A stretch of DNA of 64,000 bases from Streptomyces piniterrae (GCF_005048155.1 NZ_SUMB01000002.1:62001-126000); one strand, 5' to 3'; shown: positions 17,146 through 24,671, numbered from the stretch's first letter. The notes: generated from the letters alone by a model not told the origin. A program made the numbers and translations.

Positions 17146-18194
17146 CCGCCGCCGTCGACGACGACGTTCAGGGCCGGCTCCAGACCGCGCTCAAGGACTC
17201 CATCAACCAGGGCCTCCAGTTCTACGCCCGGGGCACGTACCTGCCGAAGGGACTCTGCGACCTGATCGACAGTGTTCCCGGGCGCGGCTCGAACTCGCCC
17301 ATCGTCACACTTCACAGCAACTGCATGCTCGACGCGCTCAAGAACGGGAACCTGGGCGACGCGGTGGAACCCGGGCCGCTCGCCACCAAGAAGTGGACCA
17401 AAGACAACATCATCTTCGACGACGGGGGCCAACCGACCAACTACCGGAAACTGTTCTTCGGTGACGCACCCGAGTACTCCAACACCGAGGCCCTCCGCGC
17501 CGCGATGGAAGCCGTCCAGCCGACGCTCAAGGGGCAGTGGCAGAGCATCCTCGTCACTTTCATCTCCGAGATAGCCCGCCAGAACCTCGGTAACCTGCCA
17601 AAACTCGGCTACCTCGACAAGCTCAACAGATCCAAGATCGAGGAAACCTACCGGACTTGGGACGGGACGCTGTCCAAGGCGTACGGCGCGTCCTACCTCT
17701 GGGTCTTCACCAACCAGTACGAGAAGACCGCCGCCGCCTTGGCGCCGGTCCTCGGCGACGACAGCGGGGCGGCGGCACGGTCCGCGCTCAGAACCGCCAT
17801 CGAGAACGGGCGCTTCACGGCGGAGGTCAGAGCCGCCATGAGCGGCGGGCCGGATTCCGTCATGCTGGCCGAGTGGTTTCTGTTCAACCTGTGGATCATC
17901 CTCACCGCCCTCCACGACACCGATGTGGACGGCGCGATCCGGGAGTTCAAGGCGGCCGATCTGACCGTGCCGGACCAGGTGGGGCCGGGGACATGGTGGA
18001 CCGGGTACACCGACTGGACGACCTTCGGCCTCGCCGAGGTCTTCGCCAAGGGGAAGACAGCGCTCTCCGCCTGGCGCATGTCGGCCTACTACTTCTTCCC
18101 CGACAAGCCCAAGGAGGGGCCCTTCGGCTGGGAGATGAGCCACTGCCAGCAGTTCACTCTCTGGACGCACTACAGCGATTTCCTCAAGGGATAA
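17142..18194 (+). CDS. Partner protein of unknown function, coupled to the large gene
   Basis: 350 aa, family not recognised. The GTG start lies in a GTGA overlap with the preceding stop, indicating translational coupling and probably stoichiometric production with the 1291-aa protein. No signal peptide; one moderately hydrophobic helix (AEWFLFNLWIILTAL, ~residues 246-260) and an aromatic-rich C-terminus (WWTGYTDWTTFGLAE, SAYYFFP). The sequence is mainly alpha-helical in appearance. A strong hairpin terminator follows 27 bp downstream, so the module ends here. Possible roles include chaperone, immunity or second toxin/structural component; nothing in the sequence decides between them. Confidence 0.8.
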   Translation: MTAAVDDDVQGRLQTALKDSINQGLQFYARGTYLPKGLCDLIDSVPGRGSNSPIVTLHSNCMLDALKNGNLGDAVEPGPLATKKWTKDNIIFDDGGQPTNYRKLFFGDAPEYSNTEALRAAMEAVQPTLKGQWQSILVTFISEIARQNLGNLPKLGYLDKLNRSKIEETYRTWDGTLSKAYGASYLWVFTNQYEKTAAALAPVLGDDSGAAARSALRTAIENGRFTAEVRAAMSGGPDSVMLAEWFLFNLWIILTALHDTDVDGAIREFKAADLTVPDQVGPGTWWTGYTDWTTFGLAEVFAKGKTALSAWRMSAYYFFPDKPKEGPFGWEMSHCQQFTLWTHYSDFLKG

Positions 18195-18220
18195 CCCGTC
18201 AACGGATAACCCCGTCCAGA

Positions 18221-18263
18221 CGGCGGTGCGGGTGGGCGCGGTGCGCGCTCACCCGCACCGCCG
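18221..18263 (+). terminator. Intrinsic terminator after the two-gene module
   Basis: A 14-bp perfect stem (CGGCGGTGCGGGTG with its complement) encloses a second short GCGCG/CGCGC stem. It starts 27 bp after the stop of the 350-aa gene. Confidence 0.8.
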
Positions 18264-18377
18264 GCGTGGCGGAGTCTGGGGCGTCCGCTCCCGAGGGAGC
18301 AGCTTGGGAGATCGCGTACGCACCTTCACCCAAGCTGGCTATGATGCCGCCTATCTTCCTGGCCTGAGGGGTGCTAC

Positions 18378-19049
18378 GTGTCAACTCGCTTGCTGGCCAC
18401 GCTTGCCGTGGGCTCGATCGTGCTTATCGCGGGATGTTCGGCCGGCGGCAATGACGCCAAAGACGACGCGCCCACCAACGCGGATTCGTCACCGAGTGTC
18501 TCGAAGCCCAAGTACACCAAGTTCGCCGACTTTCCCGGCAAGGACTTCGTGACCACCGAACCGGGGCTGAAGCTTGGCGTGCGGGTGAAGCCCGTGGACA
18601 CCAGGTGGGCACCGGAACTGGTCGGTAAGCCGGCCGATGCCGGGAAGCACTACTTCGCCGTCTATGTCGCCGTGACCGGAGAGCTCGCCGACCGCGGGGT
18701 GGAGAACGTCAAACTCAGCTATCTCAGGCTGAAGTTCAAGTCGTCGACGGGGGAGAAGTGCGGCTTCGGGCAGAGTGAGAACTGCTACTACGAGGCTTTC
18801 CCCAGCAGCCAGCTCGAGGAGCTCGAAAAGGTCTCGGACGGCGAGTGGCGCAACGCCACCTGGACCGAATCCATCCTCGGGACCAATATCGAGCGCGGCG
18901 AGACCAAGATCGGCGTTGTCGGGTTCAGCCTGCCGGACACGGAGAAGGCCACATCCTTCGAACTGTGCGGTCCCACGAAGGAAGCCATGGTGGACACGGA
19001 CCGATTCGCCTGTGTTCCGGTCAAGACCCCGGACAAGAACGCGGGCTGA
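18378..19049 (+). CDS. Secreted lipoprotein, DUF4352-like
   Basis: A 223-aa lipoprotein: LLATLAVGSIVLIAGC is the signal with lipobox, followed by a disordered Asp/Ser-rich linker. The rest (HYFAVYVAVTGELADRGVEN, then KCGFGQSENCYYEAF and GVVGFSLPDTEKA) has the beta-sandwich style of DUF4352/telomeric-type lipoproteins, with paired Cys residues that may form disulfides. Start GTG 18378; the ribosome site GAGGGG is about 8 nt upstream. Convergent with the P450 gene. Function unknown. Confidence 0.7.
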   Translation: MSTRLLATLAVGSIVLIAGCSAGGNDAKDDAPTNADSSPSVSKPKYTKFADFPGKDFVTTEPGLKLGVRVKPVDTRWAPELVGKPADAGKHYFAVYVAVTGELADRGVENVKLSYLRLKFKSSTGEKCGFGQSENCYYEAFPSSQLEELEKVSDGEWRNATWTESILGTNIERGETKIGVVGFSLPDTEKATSFELCGPTKEAMVDTDRFACVPVKTPDKNAG

Positions 19050-19069
19050 GAAGAGTGAGCAGGGATTCG

Positions 19070-19118
19070 CCTGCGCCGTTCCTACGCCATACGCGCCAGG
19101 CGTAGCGGAAGGCGCAGG
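19070..19118. terminator. Bidirectional terminator between convergent genes
   Basis: CCTGCGCC/GGCGCAGG outer arms and CTACGCC/GGCGTAG inner arms form a two-part hairpin. It overlaps the last codons of the P450 gene and lies 20 bp after the lipoprotein stop. Confidence 0.65.
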
Positions 19119-20410
19119 AGGCGCCAGGCACCCGGCTGGCGGCGGCGTACCCGGGTTTTGAGCTGGTCGGGGGCGACGGCCAGGGAGAGGTCCGGGAAGC
19201 GCCGCAGCAGGCGACCGATGGCGACCTCGCACTCCTGACGGGCGAGCGAGGCGCCCAGGCAGTAATGCATGCCGTGACCGAAGCCGACGTGGTCCTCGCC
19301 GAGGCCCCCCGACTGCCGCGTCAGGTCCAGGCGGTCGGGGTCGTCATAGTGGCGCGGGTCGTGGTTCGCGGACACCAGGACGGGCTGGACGGCGTCGCCC
19401 CGGCGGATCCGGGTGCCGGCCAGCTCCATGTCCTCGGTGGCGTACCGCAGTTGGGTCATCTGGACCGAACCGCACCGGCGCATCAGCTCGTGAACGGCGT
19501 GCGGCAGCAGCCCCCAGTCTTGCTTGAGCAGCCGCAACTGGTCGGGGTGGGTGAGCAGGGCGACCGTGCCGTTCCCGATGAGATGGGCGGTGGTCTCGTG
19601 TCCGGCGAGCACCACCGTCATCACGAGGGTGACCATCTCGGTGTCGCCGAGTCGACCGCCGTCGCTGTCCTGGACGCGGATGAGCGCGCTCAGCAGGTCG
19701 TCCCGCAGGTCCGTACGGCGCTCGGCGATCAGCTCATGGAGGTGGTGGACCATGGCTGGGAACGACGTCCCGATCCGCTCGGGTTCCAGCGAGGCGAGGT
19801 CCGAGCCGAAGGCTCGCCAGCGAGGCCGGTCCGCTTCAGGTACGCCCACCAGCTCGCAGATGACCGTGATCGGCAGCGGGTAGGCGAAGTGCTCGATGAG
19901 GTCGACCACTCCGTTCTCGTCGGCATGTCCGGGGAGTTCGTCGAGCAGTGTGTCGGTGATCTCCTCGACGCGTGGCCGCAGGCCGGGGACCCGGCGGGCG
20001 GTGAAGGCACGGGAGACCAGGCGGCGCAGCCGGGTGTGGTCCGGCGGGTCGCTGGTGAGGATCGACTCCAGGATGTGCACGCTGAACTCCTCGGGGATGC
20101 CGAGCAGTTCCATGAGCCGGTCACGTGGGTCCGGGCCGGCGTGGCCCGGTACCGAGTGCGGACTGTTCACAAAGCGCGGGTCCCGTAGGACGGCCCGCAC
20201 CTCCTCGAAGCGCGTCACGAGCCAGATGGGCGTGTCGTCCATGAAACGTGCGCGGACGACGGGTGCCTGCTCGCGCAGCTTGCCGTAGCCGCCGAACGGG
20301 TCGGCGAGCAGCTCCGGATCCATCACGTTCGGCTCGTCGGGGTGCTTGCCGATGAGGTCCTGGATGGCGAGCGGGAGGTCGGCGGTCAGGGTGGTGGCCG
20401 GAGAGGTCAT
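19082..20410 (-). CDS. Cytochrome P450, candidate RiPP crosslinking enzyme
   Basis: A 442-aa soluble bacterial P450. Key motifs are intact: I-helix AGHETT, K-helix ExxR within HELMRR, and the heme loop VGFGHGMHYCLG with the proximal Cys. It needs ferredoxin and ferredoxin reductase supplied elsewhere. The start ATG 20410 overlaps the SagB-like stop as ATGA, so the two are translationally coupled; with the peptide gene at 21671-21766 they form a three-gene minus-strand set. In such settings P450s make C-C, C-N or ether crosslinks between aromatic side chains of a short peptide. The alternative is an orphan P450 acting on a small molecule. Confidence 0.88.
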   Translation of the reverse strand: MTSPATTLTADLPLAIQDLIGKHPDEPNVMDPELLADPFGGYGKLREQAPVVRARFMDDTPIWLVTRFEEVRAVLRDPRFVNSPHSVPGHAGPDPRDRLMELLGIPEEFSVHILESILTSDPPDHTRLRRLVSRAFTARRVPGLRPRVEEITDTLLDELPGHADENGVVDLIEHFAYPLPITVICELVGVPEADRPRWRAFGSDLASLEPERIGTSFPAMVHHLHELIAERRTDLRDDLLSALIRVQDSDGGRLGDTEMVTLVMTVVLAGHETTAHLIGNGTVALLTHPDQLRLLKQDWGLLPHAVHELMRRCGSVQMTQLRYATEDMELAGTRIRRGDAVQPVLVSANHDPRHYDDPDRLDLTRQSGGLGEDHVGFGHGMHYCLGASLARQECEVAIGRLLRRFPDLSLAVAPDQLKTRVRRRQPGAWRLLRLPLRLARMA

Positions 20411-21567
20411 ACGGAGCCCGGAGAGGTGGCGGTCTGGGAAGCGCGGAGGGGTGTGTGCGCGAAGGTGGTGAGGGTGGCCGGTGGTGGCTCGTTGGGGCCG
20501 TCGGGGCTCGGGTGACCGGCGGCCAGAACGTAGAGCGGTGTGTGTCCGGCGTTGTCCAGACCGCATCGCTCGGCGATCAGGCCGTCGTTGAAGGCGCCGG
20601 TCTGGGACGGGCCGAGGCCCAGCGCCGTGGCGGTCAGGGCGAAGGTCTGACCCAGGTGCCCGGCGTTGAGCAGGCAGACGCGGTAACAGCGGGGCGTCCG
20701 GTACTTCACACTCATACGTTCCAGCCGGGCGGCGAGGACCACCATGAACGCGGCATCGCCGGCCCACTCCTGGCCGGCGCACACATCCACGACCTCATCC
20801 CGGGTCAGCCCCTCCCTGCGCAGTTCCAGGGAGTGCTCCAGACCGTTGTAGTGATACCAGCCAGGGGCGAGTCCGGTGACGTTGAGTGCGCCGAGGTAGG
20901 CGTCGAGCTCCTGGCGGGAGCCGCCGGCGGGGCTGGTGCGGCGGTAGAGCGCGCCGTGGCCGCTGTCGATGAAGTCCACCGGGCCGAACACCGTGGAGAG
21001 CACGGTGCCGAGAGTCTCCAGTGACACCGCGTCGCGGGTGAAGTCGCGATGGGTGCGGCGAGCGTGGACAACCTGCTCGTACGGGGCTCGAAGGCCGGCC
21101 CGGGAGCGGGGCAGTGGATGCCGGGGCGCGTCTGGGTAGGTGGTGAACAGCGGCGGCATCTGAGCCGGGTCCGGCATGAGGTCCGACTCAGGCATCAGGT
21201 CCGGGTCCTGGGTGCTGATCTCGCTGTCGAGGTAGTCGTTCTGCGTCGCGTAGTGGAGGAAGGACGCCTCGGGGGCCCAGGCGGACCAATGGCGGTCGAT
21301 CTCCTCGTCGTGGTGGGCTTCCGGGCTGTCCTCCGCCAGCAGGGCGCCGGCCTCCGTGAGGACAGCCACGGCCTCTTCGACGGTTTCGGGTGTGAGGTGC
21401 TCCAGAGCCTTCGCGGCCCCGGCGGGCCCGGTCCATTCCTCGAACGCGGAGAGGACTTCGGCGGCCACCGGATGCAGCGAGGTGGGAGTGCCGTGGGGAT
21501 AGGGGTGGACGACGAACGTTCCGTCGCGCCAGTAACAGGTCAGGCAGCGGGAACGGCGGTAGCGCAC
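20407..21567 (-). CDS. SagB/ThcOx-family FMN dehydrogenase
   Basis: A 386-aa protein. Residues ~1-90 form a small N-terminal domain (VRYRRSRCLTCYWRDGTF, with EEAVAVLTEAGALLAED) similar to the winged-helix part of SagB-like proteins. Residues ~160-370 are a nitroreductase-fold domain: RRTHRDFTRDAVSLETLG and RRTSPAGGSRQELDAYLGAL are the FMN-site blocks of the SagB/ThcOx group. These enzymes oxidise azolines in thiazole/oxazole peptides, or reduce or oxidise other RiPP residues. No cyclodehydratase is nearby, so azoline oxidation seems unlikely here. GTG 21567 is chosen over 21603 because GGAG lies 6-7 nt upstream. Coupled to the P450 by ATGA. Confidence 0.82.
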   Translation of the reverse strand: MRYRRSRCLTCYWRDGTFVVHPYPHGTPTSLHPVAAEVLSAFEEWTGPAGAAKALEHLTPETVEEAVAVLTEAGALLAEDSPEAHHDEEIDRHWSAWAPEASFLHYATQNDYLDSEISTQDPDLMPESDLMPDPAQMPPLFTTYPDAPRHPLPRSRAGLRAPYEQVVHARRTHRDFTRDAVSLETLGTVLSTVFGPVDFIDSGHGALYRRTSPAGGSRQELDAYLGALNVTGLAPGWYHYNGLEHSLELRREGLTRDEVVDVCAGQEWAGDAAFMVVLAARLERMSVKYRTPRCYRVCLLNAGHLGQTFALTATALGLGPSQTGAFNDGLIAERCGLDNAGHTPLYVLAAGHPSPDGPNEPPPATLTTFAHTPLRASQTATSPGSV

Positions 21568-21670
21568 GGCAACTCCAGCAGAACAGGCCGGGACGGATAC
21601 CAAGGAGGGCGGACAACGGGCACGGGACCTGCGGCATTCCGCAGTACGGCCCGCTGCCCGCCCGGCGGAT

Positions 21671-21766
21671 TCACTTCGCAGTGCCGCCCTGGATCTTGTA
21701 GATGTAGTACCCGGCGCGCCGGTCCTTCCGGACCGCCGCCTGTGCGTTCATCGTGACCTTACGCAT
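21671..21766 (-). CDS. Candidate RiPP precursor peptide, 31 aa
   Basis: A very short gene, ATG 21766 to TGA 21671, about 100 bp upstream of the SagB-like gene and in the same direction. A GAGGAAG site lies about 10 nt before the ATG. The peptide starts MRKVTMNAQAAVRKDRR, continues AGYYIYKIQ (residues 18-26) and ends GGTAK. The basic leader-like half and the aromatic cluster Tyr20-Tyr21-Ile22-Tyr23 suggest a modified core. The spacing aromatic-X-Ile-aromatic equals that in tryptorubin (WYIW) and cihunamide (WNIW) cores, whose linkages are made by P450s. That comparison is from memory. There is no Cys, so a lanthipeptide is excluded. Confidence 0.75.
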   Translation of the reverse strand: MRKVTMNAQAAVRKDRRAGYYIYKIQGGTAK

Positions 21767-21965
21767 GAGATGTCACTTCCTCTCAACGGGTGATGTGGAG
21801 AGTGCGCCGGACGTGAAGAGACGCACCATCTCCAGCCTTCCTGGGGCGTGGCGCGCGCCATGTCCAGACGCGTGGATTTCGGCCCTATGGGGGAAATTGC
21901 CCTTCGCGGGTGTGGAACAGCGTGTGCCGGCTCTGGTGCTGCTACGCAAGGGCTTCCCGCTGGGT

Positions 21966-22000
21966 GCGTTCGGCGTGTTCGGCGTGTTCGGCGCGTTCGA
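21966..22000. repeat. 9-bp tandem repeats (GYGTTCGGC x4)
   Basis: Units begin at 21966, 21975, 21984 and 21993 in the 270-bp gap between the peptide gene and the upstream lipoprotein gene. No other feature is clear in this gap; a minus-strand open frame (21773-22006) lacks a ribosome site and any recognisable sequence. The repeat may vary in copy number. Confidence 0.7.
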
Positions 22001-22039
22001 TGTCAAGGGAGCGGGGCCGGGCGGGGCGGGGCGGCGGTG

Positions 22040-22516
22040 TCAGAGTGCCGGGCCGCCGTTGTTGGCACGGTCCACGGCCGCTTCTCCTGCGGCGGTCCAG
22101 GCACCGTTCGGGGCGACGAAACCCTTGTTCAGCCAGCGCGTGAACTGCTTCAGGGCGGTGACGGCATCGTCCGAGTACTCGATCCGGTTGGGGTTGAACC
22201 AGCCGGTCTTCTGGAGCCTGGACAGCTCCCTCATGGCGCCCTCCGCGTCGCCGGCCGGGTGGACCGTGGGCCGCTTGGCACCCGACGGTGTGGACTGCGA
22301 AGGCTTCGCCGGGGCTGCGGACGGCTTCGCCGGGCCGGCGCTGGGCGCGGTGCTCGGCGACGACGCTGACGTGGGGGACACCTGCGACGGCGTACCTGCC
22401 GCCGGAGCGGCCGATGAACCGGTCGGCCCACAGGCGGCGGTCGCCAGCAGCCCGATCCCGGCCGTCGCCGCGACCGCAGCCGTCCTGATGGTCACGGGGA
22501 GTGTTGAGAGGCGCAT
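22040..22516 (-). CDS. Small lipoprotein with Ser/Pro/Ala linker
   Basis: A 158-aa exported lipoprotein: signal MRLSTLPVTIRTAAVAATAG with lipobox ATAAC, then about 60 residues of low-complexity Ser/Pro/Ala, and a compact C-terminal ~65 residues (ELSRLQKTGWFNPNRIEYSD, TRWLNKGFVAPNGAW). The C-terminal domain is not recognised. It is transcribed in the same direction as the peptide/SagB/P450 set and lies 274 bp upstream, so it could be the first gene of that unit or an independent gene. The Asn/Trp-rich C-terminus might bind a ligand or peptide; this is speculation. Confidence 0.65.
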   Translation of the reverse strand: MRLSTLPVTIRTAAVAATAGIGLLATAACGPTGSSAAPAAGTPSQVSPTSASSPSTAPSAGPAKPSAAPAKPSQSTPSGAKRPTVHPAGDAEGAMRELSRLQKTGWFNPNRIEYSDDAVTALKQFTRWLNKGFVAPNGAWTAAGEAAVDRANNGGPAL

Positions 22517-22535
22517 CGTGTGATTCCTTGTCGTG

Positions 22536-22563
22536 TGCTGAGTGCTGAGTGCTGAGTGCTGAG
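22536..22563. repeat. 7-bp tandem repeat (TGCTGAG x4)
   Basis: Four exact copies lie 20-47 bp upstream of the lipoprotein start at 22516, within its probable 5' leader or promoter. A heptamer in this place can alter promoter or ribosome-site spacing by slippage. The remainder of the 400-bp divergent gap up to 22923 shows no gene. Confidence 0.8.
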
Positions 22564-22922
22564 CGATTGGGACGGCCCTACCTTCAATCCCCTACTCGTC
22601 ACTGGCGTCGCACTCGCGTCACAGCCGGCCGGATGTTTCGTCTCACTCGTGCAACGAAAGCCGAAGTCGGCGGTTGCCCGGGGATGGACGACGCCGGGCC
22701 GGCTTACGCCCGGCTCGTATCCCGCAAAAGACTGCGGACCCCGTAGGTATTGGCCCGGGGATCCCCAGAGTTATCCACGGCAATAGCGGAAAACAGCTGT
22801 GAAGGGGCGGCTGGTGTCATTCAGTGGGCTGGGGCGGGAACCCGGAGGCGGAATTCGAGATCTCTACGAATGAGACCGCTTTCGTGATCTTGCTTCCACG
22901 ACCGACCGAATGGAAAGCAGCA

Positions 22923-23624
22923 ATGGGAAAACATCGCAAGCCGTCAGATTCGCGAACTGCGCGCCGGATGGGCATGGGCGTCGCCACTGCAACCCTCGGA
23001 CTCACCGGACTCGGCTTCGGCGCCACCACCGCTCAGGCGGCGACTGCCGCTCCTGACGCCCCTGCCGCCAATTCCGGCGCCTCCGGAAACGAATTCTTCG
23101 ACAGGTCCTACGAGAAGTGCCTCGATGACCAGAGCTCCAGTGGCCTGTCCTACGAGCAGCAGGTCGACGCCTGCACAGGGAAGCTCAGGGAGGGGCCTGG
23201 TGAACCCGACTCCTCCCACCCGGGGGCAAAGTTCGATCCTGCGACCTACCAGAAAGTCGCACAGCTGCCCAATGATCAGTTCATCGAACTCAGAAACAAG
23301 TCGTTGGATGCGGCCTCCGATGGGGAACTGCAGCGAAGCTTCTACTCCAATGGCTGCACCAGAACACCGAGCGACGCCGTATCGCAAAAGACGATGGATG
23401 CCTGCATTCAGCATGACTTCCGTTACACCGTCGGCCCGAACGTCTACGACAAGAACTCCAAGGAAGGGCAGGACGACCGGGCTGCTGCCGACGCGCAACT
23501 GGGGCAGAACATCGGTGGAATGACGGGGCAGGCCGCCGCACAGCTCACCGGAACCGTGGGCTCATCGTTCTACAACCGTACGGAAACGGGGCAGCAGAAC
23601 GCCAACGAGCTGCTTCCCCGATGA
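22923..23624 (+). CDS. Secreted phospholipase A2
   Basis: A 233-aa secreted protein: an Arg-rich N-region with TARRMGMGVATATLGLTGLG, then an Ala-rich cleavage area TTAQAATAAPDAP. The catalytic part contains CTRTPSD and DACIQHDFRYTVG, which matches the CxxHDFxYR His-Asp motif of prokaryotic/fungal PLA2 (group XIV), followed by DRAAADAQLGQNI with the distal Asp. It should release fatty acid from the sn-2 position of phospholipids, Ca2+-dependent, outside the cell. ATG 22923 follows GGAAAG. The N-terminal ~80-residue extension before the catalytic core is longer than in the small secreted PLA2s. Confidence 0.8.
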   Translation: MGKHRKPSDSRTARRMGMGVATATLGLTGLGFGATTAQAATAAPDAPAANSGASGNEFFDRSYEKCLDDQSSSGLSYEQQVDACTGKLREGPGEPDSSHPGAKFDPATYQKVAQLPNDQFIELRNKSLDAASDGELQRSFYSNGCTRTPSDAVSQKTMDACIQHDFRYTVGPNVYDKNSKEGQDDRAAADAQLGQNIGGMTGQAAAQLTGTVGSSFYNRTETGQQNANELLPR

Positions 23625-23652
23625 GGACGGAAAACTCCCGCTAAGAGAATGG

Positions 23653-23700
23653 TTGCTCGTCGCTGCGGCGGAAGTCCCTGCCCGTCACAGCGGCGAGCAG
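23653..23700 (+). terminator. Intrinsic terminator after phospholipase gene
   Basis: A 13-bp stem with two G-T pairs (TTGCTCGTCGCTG against CAGCGGCGAGCAG) begins 28 bp after the stop. Confidence 0.7.
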
Positions 23701-23846
23701 TCCCATGGAGCCGTCGTACCGAGGCGCGCGCCGACAGGCAATAACTAGGCCGCGTTGGTACAAGCGGCAAACGGGTGTCCTGGGACGGCGCGGCTCCGCG
23801 ATCATGGACCGGAGACCGACCGCTACCGATGAGGAATGCCTGCCCC

Positions 23847-24503
23847 ATGCCCATGCCTGTACCTGCCGACCCGACGGTCCTTCATCCGATGCCCGAGCAG
23901 CCCCGGGTGGTGCTGCTCAAGCCGTTGGTGAAGTCCCCGCTGATAGAGGTCGGGGAGTACTCCTACTACGACGACCCGGACGACCCGACGGCGTTCGAGA
24001 CGCGCAACGTGCTCTACCACTACGGGCCGGAGAAGCTGGTCATCGGCAAGTTCTGTGCGCTGGGCACGGGCGTGCGGTTCATCATGAACGGCGCCAACCA
24101 CCGCATGGACGGCCCCTCGACCTTCCCCTTCCCCACCATGGGCGGCTCCTGGTCCGACCACTTCGACCTGCTCACCGGCCTGCCCAACCGAGGGGACACC
24201 GTCGTCGGCAACGACGTCTGGTTCGGCCACGGCACGACGGTCATGCCCGGCGTACGGATCGGGCACGGCGCGATCATCGCCTCCGGCGCCGTGGTCACCA
24301 CGGACGTGCCCGACTACGGCATCGTCGGCGGAAACCCGGCCCGCCTCATCCGCACCCGCTACAACGACCAGGACATCGCCCGGCTGCTGGCGGTGGCCTG
24401 GTGGGACTGGCCCGCGGAGCACATCACCCAGCATGTGCGGACGATCATGTCGGGCAGCATCGCCGATCTGGAAGCCGCCGCCCCGGACACCCCGCATGTG
24501 TGA
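23847..24503 (+). CDS. Vat/CatB-type xenobiotic acetyltransferase
   Basis: A 218-aa left-handed beta-helix (hexapeptide repeat) acetyltransferase. Marks: KFCALGTGVRFIMNGANHRM with the catalytic His, then VVGNDVWFGHGTTVMPGVRI and GAIIASGAVVTTDVPDYGIV and GNPARLIRTR. Members of this class O-acetylate streptogramin A (Vat) or chloramphenicol (CatB), or related alcohols, using acetyl-CoA; they act as cytoplasmic trimers. The start at 23847 has GAGGA 11 nt upstream; 23829 and 23853 are alternatives. Next door to the macrolide glycosyltransferase, so the pair may form a small resistance island, but each has its own terminator. Confidence 0.85.
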   Translation: MPMPVPADPTVLHPMPEQPRVVLLKPLVKSPLIEVGEYSYYDDPDDPTAFETRNVLYHYGPEKLVIGKFCALGTGVRFIMNGANHRMDGPSTFPFPTMGGSWSDHFDLLTGLPNRGDTVVGNDVWFGHGTTVMPGVRIGHGAIIASGAVVTTDVPDYGIVGGNPARLIRTRYNDQDIARLLAVAWWDWPAEHITQHVRTIMSGSIADLEAAAPDTPHV

Positions 24504-24512
24504 CGTGGGTGT

Positions 24513-24551
24513 GGGAGTTTCCGTACGGAGAGATGCCGCACGGAAACTCCC
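24513..24551 (+). terminator. Intrinsic terminator after acetyltransferase gene
   Basis: Perfect 12-bp arms (GGGAGTTTCCGT and ACGGAAACTCCC) plus an inner CGG/CCG pair, 9 bp after the stop. Confidence 0.85.
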
Positions 24552-24631
24552 CTGCGGGCACACGGGCCCGAAGGGGACCTCTCCAGAGGGCGGCTGACAG
24601 AAATTGCGATGCCCACAAGCCTCAGCGCGGC

Positions 24632-24637
24632 TAGAGT
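24632..24637 (+). promoter_or_regulatory. Putative -10 box TAGAGT for leaderless leader transcript
   Basis: TAGAGT ends 7 nt before the ATG at 24645, the usual distance from -10 to a transcription start, so the RNA probably begins at or next to that ATG. No good -35 box is visible at 17-18 bp. Confidence 0.5.
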
Positions 24638-24644
24638 CGCCGCC

Positions 24645-24671
24645 ATGAACTTCCTTCAGATCTACGGCTGA
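24645..24671 (+). CDS. 8-codon upstream ORF (MNFLQIYG), candidate attenuation leader
   Basis: ATG 24645 to TGA 24671 encodes only eight residues. It lies 133 bp ahead of the macrolide glycosyltransferase and begins just after a -10 box, so it is likely translated as a leaderless message. GC-rich hairpins follow the stop (24670-24694 and 24714-24756). This is the layout of ribosome-mediated attenuation, where a drug-stalled ribosome changes RNA folding and releases expression of a resistance gene. Evidence is arrangement only. Confidence 0.5.
   Translation: MNFLQIYG

Noticed and set aside
21671..21766. Lanthipeptide or thiazole-peptide precursor
   Set aside because: The peptide has no Cys and only two Thr, and no cyclodehydratase or lanthionine synthetase is nearby, so azole or lanthionine chemistry is unlikely.
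22770..22785. DnaA-box-like TTATCCACGG
   Set aside because: A single site with one mismatch and no further boxes nearby; not an origin.
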